From Trissonchulus latispiculum (taxonomy: Eukaryota > Nematoda > Enoplea > Enoplida > Ironidae), in contig JASAND010008562.1 of the NCBI GenBank assembly GCA_030248195.1, forward strand, positions 43,092 to 107,091: 64,000 bases of DNA. Direction: 5' to 3'. Numbering within the stretch: position 1 is the first letter of the stretch; each line of letters starts with the position of its first letter. The notes below the pieces were generated by a model. It did not search any database, was not told the origin of the DNA, and saw only the letters and a program-made list of their open reading frames with translations. Below are positions 25,301-33,755 of this stretch, one piece after another. Position numbers and translations under genes: made by a program.

Positions 25301-27519
25301 GAAAACATTACTGCATTCTGGATCAGATTATTAGTAAATGTTAAAGCTTGTGACTGGATTCTCTCATTACCGCTTTGAAAATTTGTAAAAATCATTTACA
25401 GCTGTATAATCCTACAGTTGATTTTTAAGTCGACCCAATTAAGCAGGTCATTTTCTGAAGCAGAACCGTGTGCATTATGCAGTTCCTGTAGCTTAGTGCA
25501 CACGCAGGTGCTTATTTACAACAGCTTGCAACTTCGGAAGCTTAAGACCAATCAAGCTGTGAATGCAGACCACCGACACAAAGTTGAATGTCAGTCCCGC
25601 GAATGAACATATCCTAGACTAGAATCTTTCAACGAGATTTCTACAATGCCTCGTTTTTATTCGACGGCATTCCCATACATTCGCGTGCATAGTTTCCAGC
25701 AGCCTCACTTTGCAGTTCAACTGAAAGTTGTAACTAATCGTTTAGTAGTTCCATTCAGTTCGAATTTGCTTTACCACTTGCACGGCTGTGTTTGAATTTC
25801 AGATTTGGTTTTTACGATGTAATCAGAACGACAAATTATTTCTCAGAAAAGGTGTGTAGAAGCATGGAAAGACTATTTAATTTTGTTTATATTCCATTCG
25901 AAACCTACTAGTATGCTGAGTTTAGACCAATTACCTTTCTGCTACAATTTTTTGAAATTACCTGTACTTCGTTAAAAAATCTTAAAAACTAGGATTAAAA
26001 TTTAAAGAATTTGACTCAACTCCAACACCAATCCCAACCAGAATGACATATTATGAGCACTAAATGAGAATGTTGTGACATGCTTAGGTTTGACTGCATT
26101 GTTATTATGTGGGTCTTCCGTGCTCTTCATCACACAATTTTTAGTTGCAAATTCATTTGTAATAATGGAGTAGTGCTAAAACTTATCGTCCCTGCTTTTG
26201 TTGTAATGTTGTATAAACAGTGCTAACACGCATAAATTTATTTTTATTTTCGATTTCAGTACCATATGAACGAAACTGATAAAGACAGGTACTTAATGAC
26301 TGTGGATTGGCCGGAGGGTCATTGTTGGAGGATTCTGGTCATTAAAATAACTTTATCACAAATTAAGAGACTATTCTGTGATGCTCCTGACTTTGTTTCC
26401 AAACTTTTCTGAATAAAACGGCAACCAAATGGCTACATTCTCAGTTTTTTGTTTAATAGTCAGTTTGTTGTTAGTCTATTACGTTAGCGAGTGTACATCG
26501 ATACTTTTGCATTCTGAGGGTCTTCCTGAAGAATCTAATGCATGTCATACAGTTTGCTACGACCATTCTTAAACCAAAAGCCATCGAAAATGTTAACACT
26601 AATTGCAAGTTGTAATTGCAAGTGCAAAATGTACGATTTGCGAATGTGTCTTGTAAATCTAACAGTTGAATACATGCCTTTCAGGCTAGCAAAAGTGACT
26701 ATTTCTTTGGTCGAAGCGTACCATATGGTATTCATTGAGAAACGGCTGTATGAAGTAAGCTTGTACTAAACTACGGCTTAAATCAACGTTTGTATTGCTG
26801 ATTAGTGAGATCAACAAAAGCTTCGAAATATAAAAGTGGCTAGCCAACGTCTGTACTCGGTGTGTACTAAGTTCAGAGTGCGTTCGTTGTTTTTGTTAGA
26901 TTATAGTCTAACAACTGAAGGAATGGATAACCTTTCTAGGCAAATTTAGGCAACATCGTTTGTTAGCTTAGATAGCAAGATATAGATATAGCTTGCAGTG
27001 TGACGGTATCTGTATGATTGCTTTAAATTATCGGCAACTACGGATTCCACTAAGCAGCCCTCCCTAAGTGGTCACTTTTGGTGGTGTTGGTTGGCCGGGT
27101 AGAAAGTCGCCAGCCAACGCAAAGACCCTTTTGCGTTCATCGATCTAAGACCATCGGTAATTGGCAGACGAGAAACAATTCGGCGACCAACAGAAATAGC
27201 GACTAATGATACAATAATTCACTTAAATCGTTAAATAATATATTTCTGGTTACTTTTCAATTATCTGTGATCTGGTTGCTTATACCAAATTTAAAAGGAA
27301 CGTATTATTACCATTATTAACTGGAACATTTTACCTAGGTAATGGGCGTTTACTTGCACTACAGTTCGGAGCCATTAACTTATTTCGTATTTCATTTCTC
27401 AGGTTTATCAGTTTGTATCCAACTGTGGTGGTATGATAGCAATTTTTTCCGGTGCATCATTTATTACGCTGGCAGAGTTGGCTGCAATAATGATTTCAAG
27501 CAAGTTCAAGTTGATATAA
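13121..27519 (+). CDS. DEG/ENaC sodium-channel subunit with inserted C-type-lectin-like domain (15 exons traced)
   Basis: Exons: 13121-13366, 13599-13692, 13925-14132, 15152-15256, 16401-16585, 17622-17764, 20564-20709, 21583-21668, 22349-22509, 22648-22737, 24542-24677, 24925-25010, 26260-26288, 26553-26727, 27403-27519. All junction phases agree, though the donor of exon 12 and the exact end of exon 13 are uncertain. Seen in order: HG gating motif, TM1, FPAVTVCDYNPF, a lectin-like domain with six cysteines, the SCT/NC and GDCHTLE segments, GLRLLLN, the Cys-rich thumb with CSCLWPC, and TM2 with the GAS selectivity filter. DEG/ENaC proteins form trimeric amiloride-type cation channels in the plasma membrane. 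The first, cytoplasmic exon is not found. A canonical WP motif is readable beyond 26,288 in the same frame, so exon 13 may be longer. No gene name can be assigned. Confidence 0.85.
13599..13692 (+). CDS. Channel exon 2: link between TM1 region and lectin domain
   Basis: Acceptor TTCTAG, phase 0 in and phase 1 out, starting YNLRTVH. The donor GTTGAC is weak, but a stop codon follows at once and the phase matches the next exon. The alternative open frame over this exon (13,570-13,842) has no family match. Confidence 0.65.
13925..14132 (+). CDS. Channel exon 3: first part of C-type-lectin-like domain
   Basis: Acceptor CTTGTCTCAG and donor GTAAGA. It encodes KCPDEWISGDRACYF, the typical N-terminal hairpin of long-form lectin-like domains (two Cys and Trp), then LCERL and LPVFADAKQLAEFHDIA, corresponding to the first core Cys and helix 2. 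Phase 1 in, phase 2 out. Confidence 0.82.
14133..15151 (+). other. Intron 3 of the channel gene, carrying a GGCCGG-rich MITE
   Basis: Bounded by GTAAGA and TATTTTAG. Apart from the MITE at 14,533-14,994 it shows nothing coding. Confidence 0.7.
14533..14994. mobile_element. GGCCGG-rich MITE with 10-bp target duplication
   Basis: The termini are inverted: AGTGTTGTTGACCGGCC at the left and GGCCGGTCAACAACACT at the right. AGTGCAGATT flanks both sides (14,523-14,532 and 14,995-15,004). The interior is made almost wholly of GGCCGG and CCGGCC blocks around a short AT-rich core (about 14,695-14,775). No coding capacity. A 10-bp duplication fits IS4EU-like or Mutator-like elements better than most others; that assignment is inference. 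Confidence 0.85.
15152..15256 (+). CDS. Channel exon 4: lectin-like domain, YLGF strand
   Basis: Acceptor CTATTTTAG and donor GTAAAG, phase 2 in and out. It encodes ALGKTMYLGFYKR, matching the WIGL-type core strand of lectin-like domains with Tyr-Leu-Gly-Phe, and a further cysteine (LKCLP). Confidence 0.75.
15257..16400 (+). other. Intron 4 of the channel gene
   Basis: AT-rich intron between GTAAAG and TACGTTTTAG. A run of G occurs around 15,727-15,744. No gene or mobile element recognised. Confidence 0.6.
16401..16585 (+). CDS. Channel exon 5: end of lectin-like domain
   Basis: Acceptor CGTTTTAG and donor GTATGT, phase 2 in, phase 1 out. It encodes LCQIQHNGHAVCAKNG, which holds the last two core cysteines of the lectin-like fold. 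No EPN, QPD or WND calcium/sugar-binding motif is visible, so carbohydrate binding is unlikely. Confidence 0.75.
16586..17621 (+). other. Intron 5 of the channel gene
   Basis: AT-rich with a TTTCTTTC-rich tract at 17,085-17,115 and TAATCATAG repeats near 17,480-17,515. No gene or mobile element recognised. Confidence 0.6.
17622..17764 (+). CDS. Channel exon 6: DTLWIGDMGD segment
   Basis: Acceptor TGTTTTTAG and donor GTACTA, phase 1 in and phase 0 out. The peptide (ARDTLWIGDMGDILMGVQ and onward) joins the lectin-like part to the channel thumb region. It matches no domain I can name, but its phases fit both neighbours. Confidence 0.7.
17765..20563 (+). other. Intron 6 of the channel gene, with a 970-bp MITE
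   Basis: Largest intron of the first half. It contains the GGGCCC-ended MITE at 18,363-19,332. The remainder is AT-rich and non-coding; the open frame at 19,689-19,925 (minus) has no support. Confidence 0.65.
18363..19332. mobile_element. MITE with GGGCCCTG(C/T)TGCATAAAA termini
   Basis: The left end is GGGCCCTGCTGCATAAAA and the reverse complement of the right end is GGGCCCTGTTGCATAAAA. Both ends continue into repeated AACAGTGTTAG / CTAACACTGTT words. No coding capacity. The same GGGCCCTGTTG terminus recurs in the element at 34,917-35,075, so these are one family or superfamily. The target duplication is not clear. Confidence 0.8.
20564..20709 (+). CDS. Channel exon 7: SCTISHASNCMDW
   Basis: Acceptor TCTTGTTTCAG and donor GTAAAT, phase 0 in, phase 2 out. 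It encodes EFFKIVKSCTISHASNCMDW, the DEG/ENaC segment with two cysteines just before the conserved G-x-C-x-T stretch. Confidence 0.85.
21583..21668 (+). CDS. Channel exon 8: FYDPYQGDCHTLE
   Basis: Acceptor ATAATAATTAG and donor GTAAGC. Phase 2 in, phase 1 out. The peptide NFTNFYDPYQGDCHTLE is a close match to the family's F..F...YG.CYTFN signature. Confidence 0.9.
21876..22246. mobile_element. MITE with AGTACATAAT termini (family 1 copy)
   Basis: Inverted ends of about 85 bp: both begin AGTACATAAT, continue AAGAGT.TGCCACTAGGC and CTATGTTATCAGAGCAA, and reach GCTAACGGCCCACCCCCC. The interior contains C-rich direct repeats (CCGCAAATCAG). It sits in intron 8. A relative with the same terminal pattern is at 28,720-29,104. 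Confidence 0.85.
22349..22509 (+). CDS. Channel exon 9: GLRLLLN segment
   Basis: Acceptor ATGAATTTTAG and donor GTAAGC, phase 1 in, phase 0 out. It encodes GLRLLLNAS, then GTKLIIHDRSSDPIPM and GYVISPRTLSSF. These match the family pattern GL.L.LN, then V.IH....P, then G....PG. Confidence 0.92.
22648..22737 (+). CDS. Channel exon 10: start of Cys-rich thumb
   Basis: Acceptor ATCAGTTTAG, donor GTATTG, 30 codons, phase 0 on both sides. It encodes RLERRLPLQESDCSLKQSS, matching R.....PY...C in the family. Confidence 0.85.
23157..23201 (-). ncRNA. Hammerhead-ribozyme-like motif, copy 1
   Basis: On the minus strand: TCCGT, core CTGAAGA, a bulged A, stem GGGTG/CACCC, core GAAA, short stem AC/GT closing on CG, site GTA, then ACGGA, which pairs with TCCGT as stem I. 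Same as copy 2 except in the stem II loop. Penelope-like elements are known to carry such motifs. Confidence 0.6.
23450..23768 (-). pseudogene. GIY-YIG endonuclease fragment of a Penelope-like element, copy 1
   Basis: The minus-strand frame encodes GIVYLAEIDECPSQYVGES, the GIY-YIG core with IVYLAEI and QYVG, then RFHGHRHDIR with the Arg and His expected in the active site, and a Lys/Arg-rich segment (CRKKKEKQW). It is truncated upstream (no reverse transcriptase). The domain would nick target DNA to prime reverse transcription. Confidence 0.8.
23871..24110 (+). pseudogene. GIY-YIG endonuclease fragment, copy 2 (opposite strand)
   Basis: The plus-strand frame carries the C-terminal half of the same domain (CDFRNHNHDLKDL, CRKKKVKQWISQ, FGISWDHTLRFNKSPPPG), diverged from copy 1. 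The catalytic GIY-YIG core is missing. Confidence 0.75.
24285..24329 (+). ncRNA. Hammerhead-ribozyme-like motif, copy 2
   Basis: Stem I TCCGT (24,285-24,289) with ACGGA (24,325-24,329); core CTGAAGA (24,290-24,296); stem II GGGTG/CACCC (24,298-24,302 with 24,310-24,314); GAAA (24,315-24,318); a two-pair stem III; predicted cut after the A of GTA (24,324). The bulged A before stem II is a departure from the strict consensus. Confidence 0.6.
24542..24677 (+). CDS. Channel exon 11: Cys-rich thumb, CNC
   Basis: Acceptor TGTTTGCAG; donor GTTGAT is weak but the frame closes right after it. The exon encodes VCYLGCYQVNLINTCNCYDE and NCLRNISKC, the dense cysteine array of the DEG/ENaC thumb (C...C.......C.C). 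Phase 0 in, phase 1 out. Confidence 0.85.
24925..25010 (+). CDS. Channel exon 12: WFKHCSCLWPC
   Basis: Acceptor TTTCTTAATAG, phase 1 in. It encodes WFKHCSCLWPCR, the conserved C.C..PC motif. The donor is uncertain: GTTTGT after 25,006 is the better site but gives a phase that hits a stop in the next exon; GTCTCT after 25,010 is weak but keeps the frame. An extra small exon between is possible. Confidence 0.65.
25011..26259 (+). other. Intron 12 of the channel gene
   Basis: AT-rich. A region open in both strands (25,045-25,395) may be a retroelement fragment, but I found no diagnostic motif. The acceptor at the end is TTTCGATTTCAG. Confidence 0.55.
26260..26288 (+). CDS. Channel exon 13: 29-nt microexon, or longer exon with WP motif
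   Basis: With donor GTACTT at 26,289 this is a 29-nt exon (YHMNETDKD) whose phase 2 fits exon 14. Reading on instead gives YLMTVDWPEG, including a WP that DEG/ENaC proteins conserve at this place, but no good donor follows. Transcript data would decide. Confidence 0.5.
26553..26727 (+). CDS. Channel exon 14: segment before TM2
   Basis: Acceptor GTCATACAG (poor pyrimidine tract), donor GTATTC, phase 2 in and 0 out. It encodes CLVNLTVEYMPFRL and ISLVEAYHM, matching the family's N...L.VY...L....I....AY block that leads into TM2. Confidence 0.7.
26728..27402 (+). other. Intron 14 of the channel gene
   Basis: AT-rich intron between GTATTC and CATTTCTCAG. No gene or mobile element recognised. Confidence 0.6.
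27403..27519 (+). CDS. Channel last exon: TM2 with GAS selectivity filter, stop
   Basis: Acceptor TTCATTTCTCAG. It encodes VYQFVSNCGGMIAIFSGASF, then ITLAELAAIMISSKFKLI and TAA at 27,517-27,519. GASF in TM2 is the sodium-selectivity filter of the family, and Y.F....GG is the lead-in. The cytoplasmic tail after TM2 is very short. Confidence 0.92.
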   Translation, partial: VYQFVSNCGGMIAIFSGASFITLAELAAIMISSKFKLI

Positions 27520-28719
27520 TTTGTCAGAAGGTCGAAAAATCCTGACGTTGATTTAAACGAAGCAGACGAAGTTCATTATTGCAGTTTTTATGCATGCATG
27601 GTGTTGTGATAAATAGAGTACTTTGATTTAGTAACACATTAAATCATTAAATGCATTATTATGCAAGACTTCATCATACATCTTATTACTTTTGATCATA
27701 ACTATTTACTTCCCGCTTAAAAAATTATCTTTAACATTGTTTAACCGAACAGAAATTGCCAAAGGTTTAAATGAATTTATTCCTAACTTTGAAAAGGCAT
27801 GCTGCATGCTACTTGGTCCTGCGCAACTGCCCGTCCCAATCAAAGTCATAAGCAAATGCATTGTTGTACAAGTTTCCCAAACTAACATCAAATCGTACTT
27901 TACATATTGAAAGCTCGTTCAAGCAAACTGCTAAACGCCGTTTTATGCTGTTAAAATTTCAAAAACTTGCATTTAGCAATTTTAGATTTTACAATTTGAA
28001 AAAGAAGCCCTAAATGTAGATAAGACTACCGTTGGAAACTCCCAATGCGGAAATATTTGTAGACTTTTATCTGAAACTGTTTAATGATTAAGGTGATATC
28101 TTGACAAATGTTCAACATAAGTTTTCCTTCTGTATACTGTCCAGTCGCAGTCGAAGTTAGTTAGTCCCACTTTTGTCAAACTGGGCGCGCAGTGTGTGAA
28201 TGTAAAATGAGTCTTGTTGGAGGCGATCGGACCTGTAGGTGTGCACGTCCTTTACGTCCCATAATAATGTTGGATTACTTGGCATGTTACATTGACGTGT
28301 AATTCAAGTTCTTTTATTGAAGGTGAATTTAAAATTAATAGCAGGTGCCCCTTCCATTTTTTGTGAAATCTTTTATTTATTTGAATTCCGTATTTTGTAC
28401 TTTGTTCAATAAATCCACGAATTTCATTAAGCTTCGTCACTTCACAGTGTGATTGGTTAGAGTTGTCGCATGAGCCGATTCAGACATACACCAATTGTAG
28501 GACTAGCACTCTTTTCGTTTATTTTGTAATTAGTTTCCCGATAACATTGTCAAAATCTTGACACGAAGTAAATGACAACAGGAAAACGATTTATTTCAGT
28601 CATGTGATTGATATTGACAAACGTACCATATGGTATGTCTATAGAGTACCATAGAGCATTAAACGTCGAATCAGTAACCTGGTGGCAGTTCTCAACGGCT
28701 GAGAATGCGTAAAATTCAG
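27520..28719. other. 3' flank of channel gene, non-coding
   Basis: AT-rich, no further gene recognised. ATTAAA words occur near 27,640-27,650 but no clear AATAAA was tied to the channel stop. Confidence 0.45.
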
Positions 28720-29104
28720 AGTACTTAATACATAAGAGCATGACAAGCGTCATACGCTATGTATTATGAGCTCGACCCCCCGATCTCTAGCTATTACTCC
28801 CTCCAAATCAGACCCCCTCATCCCACCTCTATGCATGTACAGGGGATCTAAACGGGGGATCGGGCTCGTGCTTGTACATTTTGTGCACAGATACGTAAAT
28901 CATACAAGCTTAGACCCCATTCACAAATTTTGCCCTCGTCAAGCTTAACATGTAAGTATTGTAACATAGACACCGATCCCGTGCTTGGACCCCGCGTCTG
29001 TATAGGAGCGGGGTCGAGGGGGTCAGCCGATAGCGTGCAGCCGATGCAGCGAGCTCATAATACATAGCGTATGACACTTGTCATACTATTATGTATTATG
29101 CACT
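28720..29104. mobile_element. MITE with AGT(A/G)C.TAATACATAA termini (family 1 copy)
   Basis: Inverted ends of about 57 bp include ATGACAAG(C/T)GTCATACG and CTATGTATTATGAGCTCG. The interior is C-rich on the left and G-rich on the right, with words such as GGGGTCGAGGGGGTC. Terminal sequence and interior style link it to the element at 21,876-22,246. No coding capacity. Confidence 0.8.
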
Positions 29105-30027
29105 CTTGGTAAAATCATATCAGCATAAATGAGTCGCTAATTAGAAATTTCAATGCGGTAGTACCCTCAAAGGCGGTGTCTTACTGAAGGTGGTTGTCAG
29201 TAGGGTTAGTTCTGAGATCAACCAACTCTGAACCAACTAGCAAGGGGGCTGGTGAAATTTCTGCTTGTCATACCGTCGGCAAAAATTAATAATAGCTTTA
29301 ATGTTGTTTTCAAGTACATTAGTAATCAAAATCGGACTTTGGCTGTAGCCAAGAAATAAAAGGAACTGAATATGCAGAAAAACAGGCCGGAATAAAACCA
29401 GTTATCCTAAATTACCTGTCCAGGAAGACGGAGCACAAATAGGTGTAAATTATTAAACCAGAAAAATAAGACATTTTTCTGTGTACATACCCTTAGGAAG
29501 ATATTGATTGAACTTTACAATTTAATGAATCTAGACTGGTAGCAGTTGGACGGAATCCATCAATCAAATGACCTGACACTGATCCAATTAGGTAAAAACA
29601 TTTTCGACATATTCTTATGGCCATGTTGTAAACCTGACGCAAAAACTGAGTGGTCATGTTTTTCTTGTGTCCCGCATTTTTAAAATTAAGTATTACCAAT
29701 TACTGCAGTTAGCAACTGAACATTTTTAATACTGTGAACAAAGTTCCGTTTTTGATCTATAAAATAATATAGCAATCAAATTTATGTCTCCACATAAAAT
29801 ATTTTTGTTTTGAGGATATTTCAGTAATCATAAGCTCGTTGTGTCCGATAATTGTGACTGAAATATTGTTCTGTCAACTCCGTATCCGTATCATTTCATT
29901 GCTCACTATGGCTTGTGCTCATTGTACTCATTGTATCAGGATTGCTCGTTGGCATTAATCTGCGAATTTCTTTTTTGTTGCGTCTTCAGATCAGTTGAAA
30001 TCAGTTTCACGCGAGAGGTTCCCAGGA
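29105..30027. other. Non-coding stretch, nothing recognised
   Basis: AT-rich intergenic DNA without gene or repeat evidence. Confidence 0.45.
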
Positions 30028-30206
<179 letters not shown>

Positions 30207-30938
30207 GCCTAAAAATATCTCATAAGCCAGCGATAATCTTCAACCAGTGCCTTTCTCTGACTTTTCCAGTCAAGTTATGATATCAGAAATCCGTGAGACA
30301 AACTTACTTCTTGCGCATACCTGAAAAACCGTCGCCTTTGGTTGGCCGCCTGGATTTGCCCAGCGAGTTCGACAAAGGTAACGTCCAAATTTAATCAGTA
30401 TTTATGCTTACAGTAGTGTTTCCAGAAACCTACGACACAACATTCTGCAGGAGAACAGTAGTGGTTACCACAACAGCTTACATAAAAATTCTTTCCAACC
30501 TTGCAGCCTTCACAATACTTCCTTTTAGAGTGAGTAAACAAATGGAGAATGAATACAATGACATCTTTTGCGTTTTGGGATCAGATGTCGAAAATGATCT
30601 CTAACTCGATTTAATCTCAGTAGTTAGAAAAGGGGGGTTCTGGAACAACGATCATCTGATATGGTGTTTGCAACTAGAGAATGAAAGAGTTCATGGATTA
30701 ATGATCGTCTGACAAGGAGTTTGACATATTCAAAATTTTATTTGATAAATGATCGTCACATAAGCATATGTACTCTGAGAGTGTAAATCACAGGTTGCAA
30801 ATCTTTGAGATTAACAGATAAAGATATTGAATCACGCTTTGTAAAGAGTTATGTTCTGGGGAATTTTAGTTCTGAAGGCTACACTTTAATTGTTTAAAAC
30901 ACGTTCTATGATATGCCATAATATCTTGATATTTCAAA
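30207..30938. other. Non-coding stretch before the polymerase gene
   Basis: AT-rich; a diverged short repeat (AATGATCGTC at about 30,700 and 30,748) is seen. No element terminus could be set here. Confidence 0.4.
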
Positions 30939-33326
30939 TCAAATACAATTTAGTTTATTTATCGAAAAATGACCGTATGCTTTTGTTTCTATCCCATCGT
31001 CAGCTATATATCGTTTATCATCAAAAGCGGAAAGTGATCGTTTGTTGGATTCCATGGAATAAATTTGATGTAGATGACATCGAATGTTAGTCATCTTATG
31101 GTATTGAGCACTCGGATGGAACAGTTCCTCCCTGTAGTCAGCATGGCGGATGTTTCGTTTCACTACTGCCTTGGAAATACCCTTTGCCCGCTTCTTGCAT
31201 TTTTCACCATATGTAAAGCTGTACATTTTTGAGCGCAGACCAACGAATTCAGAAATGGGAATTCCTGACGTTTCGTCATTCATCTTCCCCATGACTTTCT
31301 TATTATTTGTGCTGAATAAGAAGTGATCTGAAGGATAGTCACTAGTATCATACCAATCAGAGTGCTTTAGCAAATCCTTGTAGATGTTTTTCGTCTTCAC
31401 AAGATAACAGAGTGACTCAGTGTCTGTGAGCAGTTTGCAGTGCGATCCATATGTTTTCTTGAACTTGTTATAGTGAAAATCGTACATCAGAAGTTTTGAC
31501 AAGTCCAGAACTGTGAATCCAACATATATTGGTTTGTTCAGGATAGTACGAGTTCTTCGCATGTTGACGACAACTAGATCATTTCCAAAATCGATGCTTT
31601 CTTCGTAGCGAGGGCTTGCAACGAGTTTGCGAAATCTCCTGGTTGACGTGACCAATTCAATATTGACATATGCTCTGACATTTTCCATGCTCTTTCCAAA
31701 CACTGCATTGTTGAGAAGTTTGAACAGATCCTTTTCGAAATTGCTTGTAGCTTGCTTGAGCATGTTTGCGTTGAATTCAATGTAAGGTTTTATCCACGCT
31801 GACTGCTTGAATGCTAGCACTCGATGAACTTTGACAACCAGCAGTCCAAGATTCATATACAATTGAAGATTGCGAAGATGAATGATGTAATGTTGCTTGT
31901 TACGCAAAGTAGGTATCAATTTTTCGGTTTCGGTGTGGTTTAGTTTCTGGACGGATAGCACATTCCTACAGTATGGAGACAGCATTTGATCGGTGATTCT
32001 TAACTTCTCGACAGCCAGCGGATAGTCGTTGTGATCATTGTGAAGGTCCGGAGGATATTCAAGATCTACTTCGAGGACATATCCGACGGCACCGTCTGGA
32101 TCTACTTCTAGCGGACAAAATTGATGAACGCGTTCTTCATCAAGCCATTGAAAATCAGCTTCTGGCAATTTTTGCGTCGTCGTCCACCCATATAGGTTAT
32201 TTGCGTCTAGATAGATTATCCAAGACTGATCTTCAGTATGCTCTTCAATGTTGCGAGATGTAAGAAAATTTTCAGCTTGAGCATGTCGATGCATAATCGA
32301 ACTGACACCGCCTCCAATCTCAGCTTCAAAGAAAGTGTACATGTCGACATCTGTTAAGAGCTCCAGTTTCACTTTAGTTAACTTGAGGCATGCAGACCAG
32401 GCAAACGAAGGCAAGGTGTAGTAGTGAACTGGATCTATGGTGAAGTGAGCAAGCGAAAATTTTCGAAAGTTTTCGAATATATCACACAGCAGTAGAACGT
32501 CACATTTCAAATATAGGTCATGATAGTCTCCCAGCGTTTTCATATTAAACGCATACCAAACGTTTTCAGCATGAGCAAAGTCTTCAGTTCCTATGGTCTC
32601 CAGGGTAAGCGAGCTATAGAAGTTGTCCAAGCCTGGTAGACTAGTTTCTTCAAATTTTTCCCACTCGTCCACATATTCATATGGATAGATTCTTTTACGC
32701 AATAAAAGCTTTAGTTGACCCTCAGATAGAAAGAAATGTCGAATGGAAAGAAAATTATGCTTATTGTTTTTTGATGAGGCTTGAACTAAAGTATCCAGCG
32801 AAATAGATAAGAACTGAAAAGAATCCAAGAATTTAATTGAATAGGATATGCTACGTTCATTGTCGCAGGAAATGTGTTGAAACTGCAAAGAGAATGTTAT
32901 GTAGTCCTCCATTCCTTTTGGAATACATTTAATGGTGGCATTACGCTGCTTAGCTGCTGTTCCCAAACGCTGCATAATTAGATGGCCATCGTAGCGTCTT
33001 AAGTTGTGCAACACAACAACTATGTCCTTGGAAAGCTTATATTCAATGTTGCATTTTCTGTGTGCAGTCCCACGAAAGCTTCCACAAAGATGGCAATGAT
33101 CCTTCACTTTTCCGATGGACTCGCAAGAGAAGCAGTAGGTAGCAGACGGAGATTGCTGACACTGTTCGCATTGTTGAAATGGTTCAGTACAGATGTGACA
33201 GAGAGAAGTCTGTTGAAATGTTCGAAGATCCTCACTGCTAAGGCAATGCTTTCTTTGCCTCGTGCTAAGACGATTTTGGTGATTCACTGATAGCTCTAAG
33301 AAGAAACCGCTCGACGCAGTCATCAC
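30939..33326 (-). CDS. Main polymerase frame: zinc motifs, EndoVII-like motif, polymerase palm
   Basis: 795 codons without a stop. It contains CHICTEPF...CEQC and C..C motifs, the EndoVII-like DHCH/HRKC motif, an exonuclease-like VVLHNLRRYDGHL, then polymerase motifs A, B and C. In motif C the usual second Asp (DTDS) is Glu (DTES). The C-terminus IADDGIETKAYGH looks complete for the family. The domain copies DNA from a protein primer in related elements. Confidence 0.85.
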   Translation of the reverse strand: MMTASSGFFLELSVNHQNRLSTRQRKHCLSSEDLRTFQQTSLCHICTEPFQQCEQCQQSPSATYCFSCESIGKVKDHCHLCGSFRGTAHRKCNIEYKLSKDIVVVLHNLRRYDGHLIMQRLGTAAKQRNATIKCIPKGMEDYITFSLQFQHISCDNERSISYSIKFLDSFQFLSISLDTLVQASSKNNKHNFLSIRHFFLSEGQLKLLLRKRIYPYEYVDEWEKFEETSLPGLDNFYSSLTLETIGTEDFAHAENVWYAFNMKTLGDYHDLYLKCDVLLLCDIFENFRKFSLAHFTIDPVHYYTLPSFAWSACLKLTKVKLELLTDVDMYTFFEAEIGGGVSSIMHRHAQAENFLTSRNIEEHTEDQSWIIYLDANNLYGWTTTQKLPEADFQWLDEERVHQFCPLEVDPDGAVGYVLEVDLEYPPDLHNDHNDYPLAVEKLRITDQMLSPYCRNVLSVQKLNHTETEKLIPTLRNKQHYIIHLRNLQLYMNLGLLVVKVHRVLAFKQSAWIKPYIEFNANMLKQATSNFEKDLFKLLNNAVFGKSMENVRAYVNIELVTSTRRFRKLVASPRYEESIDFGNDLVVVNMRRTRTILNKPIYVGFTVLDLSKLLMYDFHYNKFKKTYGSHCKLLTDTESLCYLVKTKNIYKDLLKHSDWYDTSDYPSDHFLFSTNNKKVMGKMNDETSGIPISEFVGLRSKMYSFTYGEKCKKRAKGISKAVVKRNIRHADYREELFHPSAQYHKMTNIRCHLHQIYSMESNKRSLSAFDDKRYIADDGIETKAYGHFSINKLNCI

Positions 33327-33705
33327 CCCTATAAGTCAATGGATTCCCGAATTGGACTGATGATTTTTCACAGCAATGATATAGGTCTAGGAGTCCAAAG
33401 CTGCACGGTACATGGTTGGCTTTCTTTGTAGTATAAGAGTTATTAGGATTAGGATCAGCTGCTTGGACACCCCTCACAAAACATTCGAAGTCTGCGTAAA
33501 TAACATATGGCATTCTGTGTGCATTTTTCCACTGAGTGAATTCAAGCAGAGGTTTTCGTGATTCGCTACATTCAGGCATCTGAATGCATTCTGTAGCAGT
33601 ACATCGACGTTCATGAGATGCCAATGTTTCTTCGGAGGAATAGGGCACCAAACATCTGAAGCAGAAGTATTTTCTACATCGATGTTGTGTATGGCTATAC
33701 AACAA
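33265..33705 (-). CDS. Polymerase middle frame: zinc cluster and DFE exonuclease motif
   Basis: Encodes a Cys/His cluster (CRKYFCFRC...SHERRC) followed by MPYVIYADFECF, the first 3'-5' exonuclease motif of family B polymerases. Upstream of its first Met the same frame stays open and encodes HYCLIKDLNRLL, also typical. It ends by running out of frame near 33,300. Confidence 0.75.
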   Translation of the reverse strand: MLYSHTQHRCRKYFCFRCLVPYSSEETLASHERRCTATECIQMPECSESRKPLLEFTQWKNAHRMPYVIYADFECFVRGVQAADPNPNNSYTTKKANHVPCSFGLLDLYHCCEKSSVQFGNPLTYRGDDCVERFLLRAISESPKSS

Positions 33706-33755
33706 ACGGTTTAAATCTTTTATAAGACAGTAGTGCCAGTTATCCCCATTTTACC

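Noticed and set aside
25045..25395. Frames of about 110 codons open on both strands in the channel intron
   Set aside because: They might be a retroelement fragment, but no diagnostic motif is visible and coding on either strand cannot be supported.
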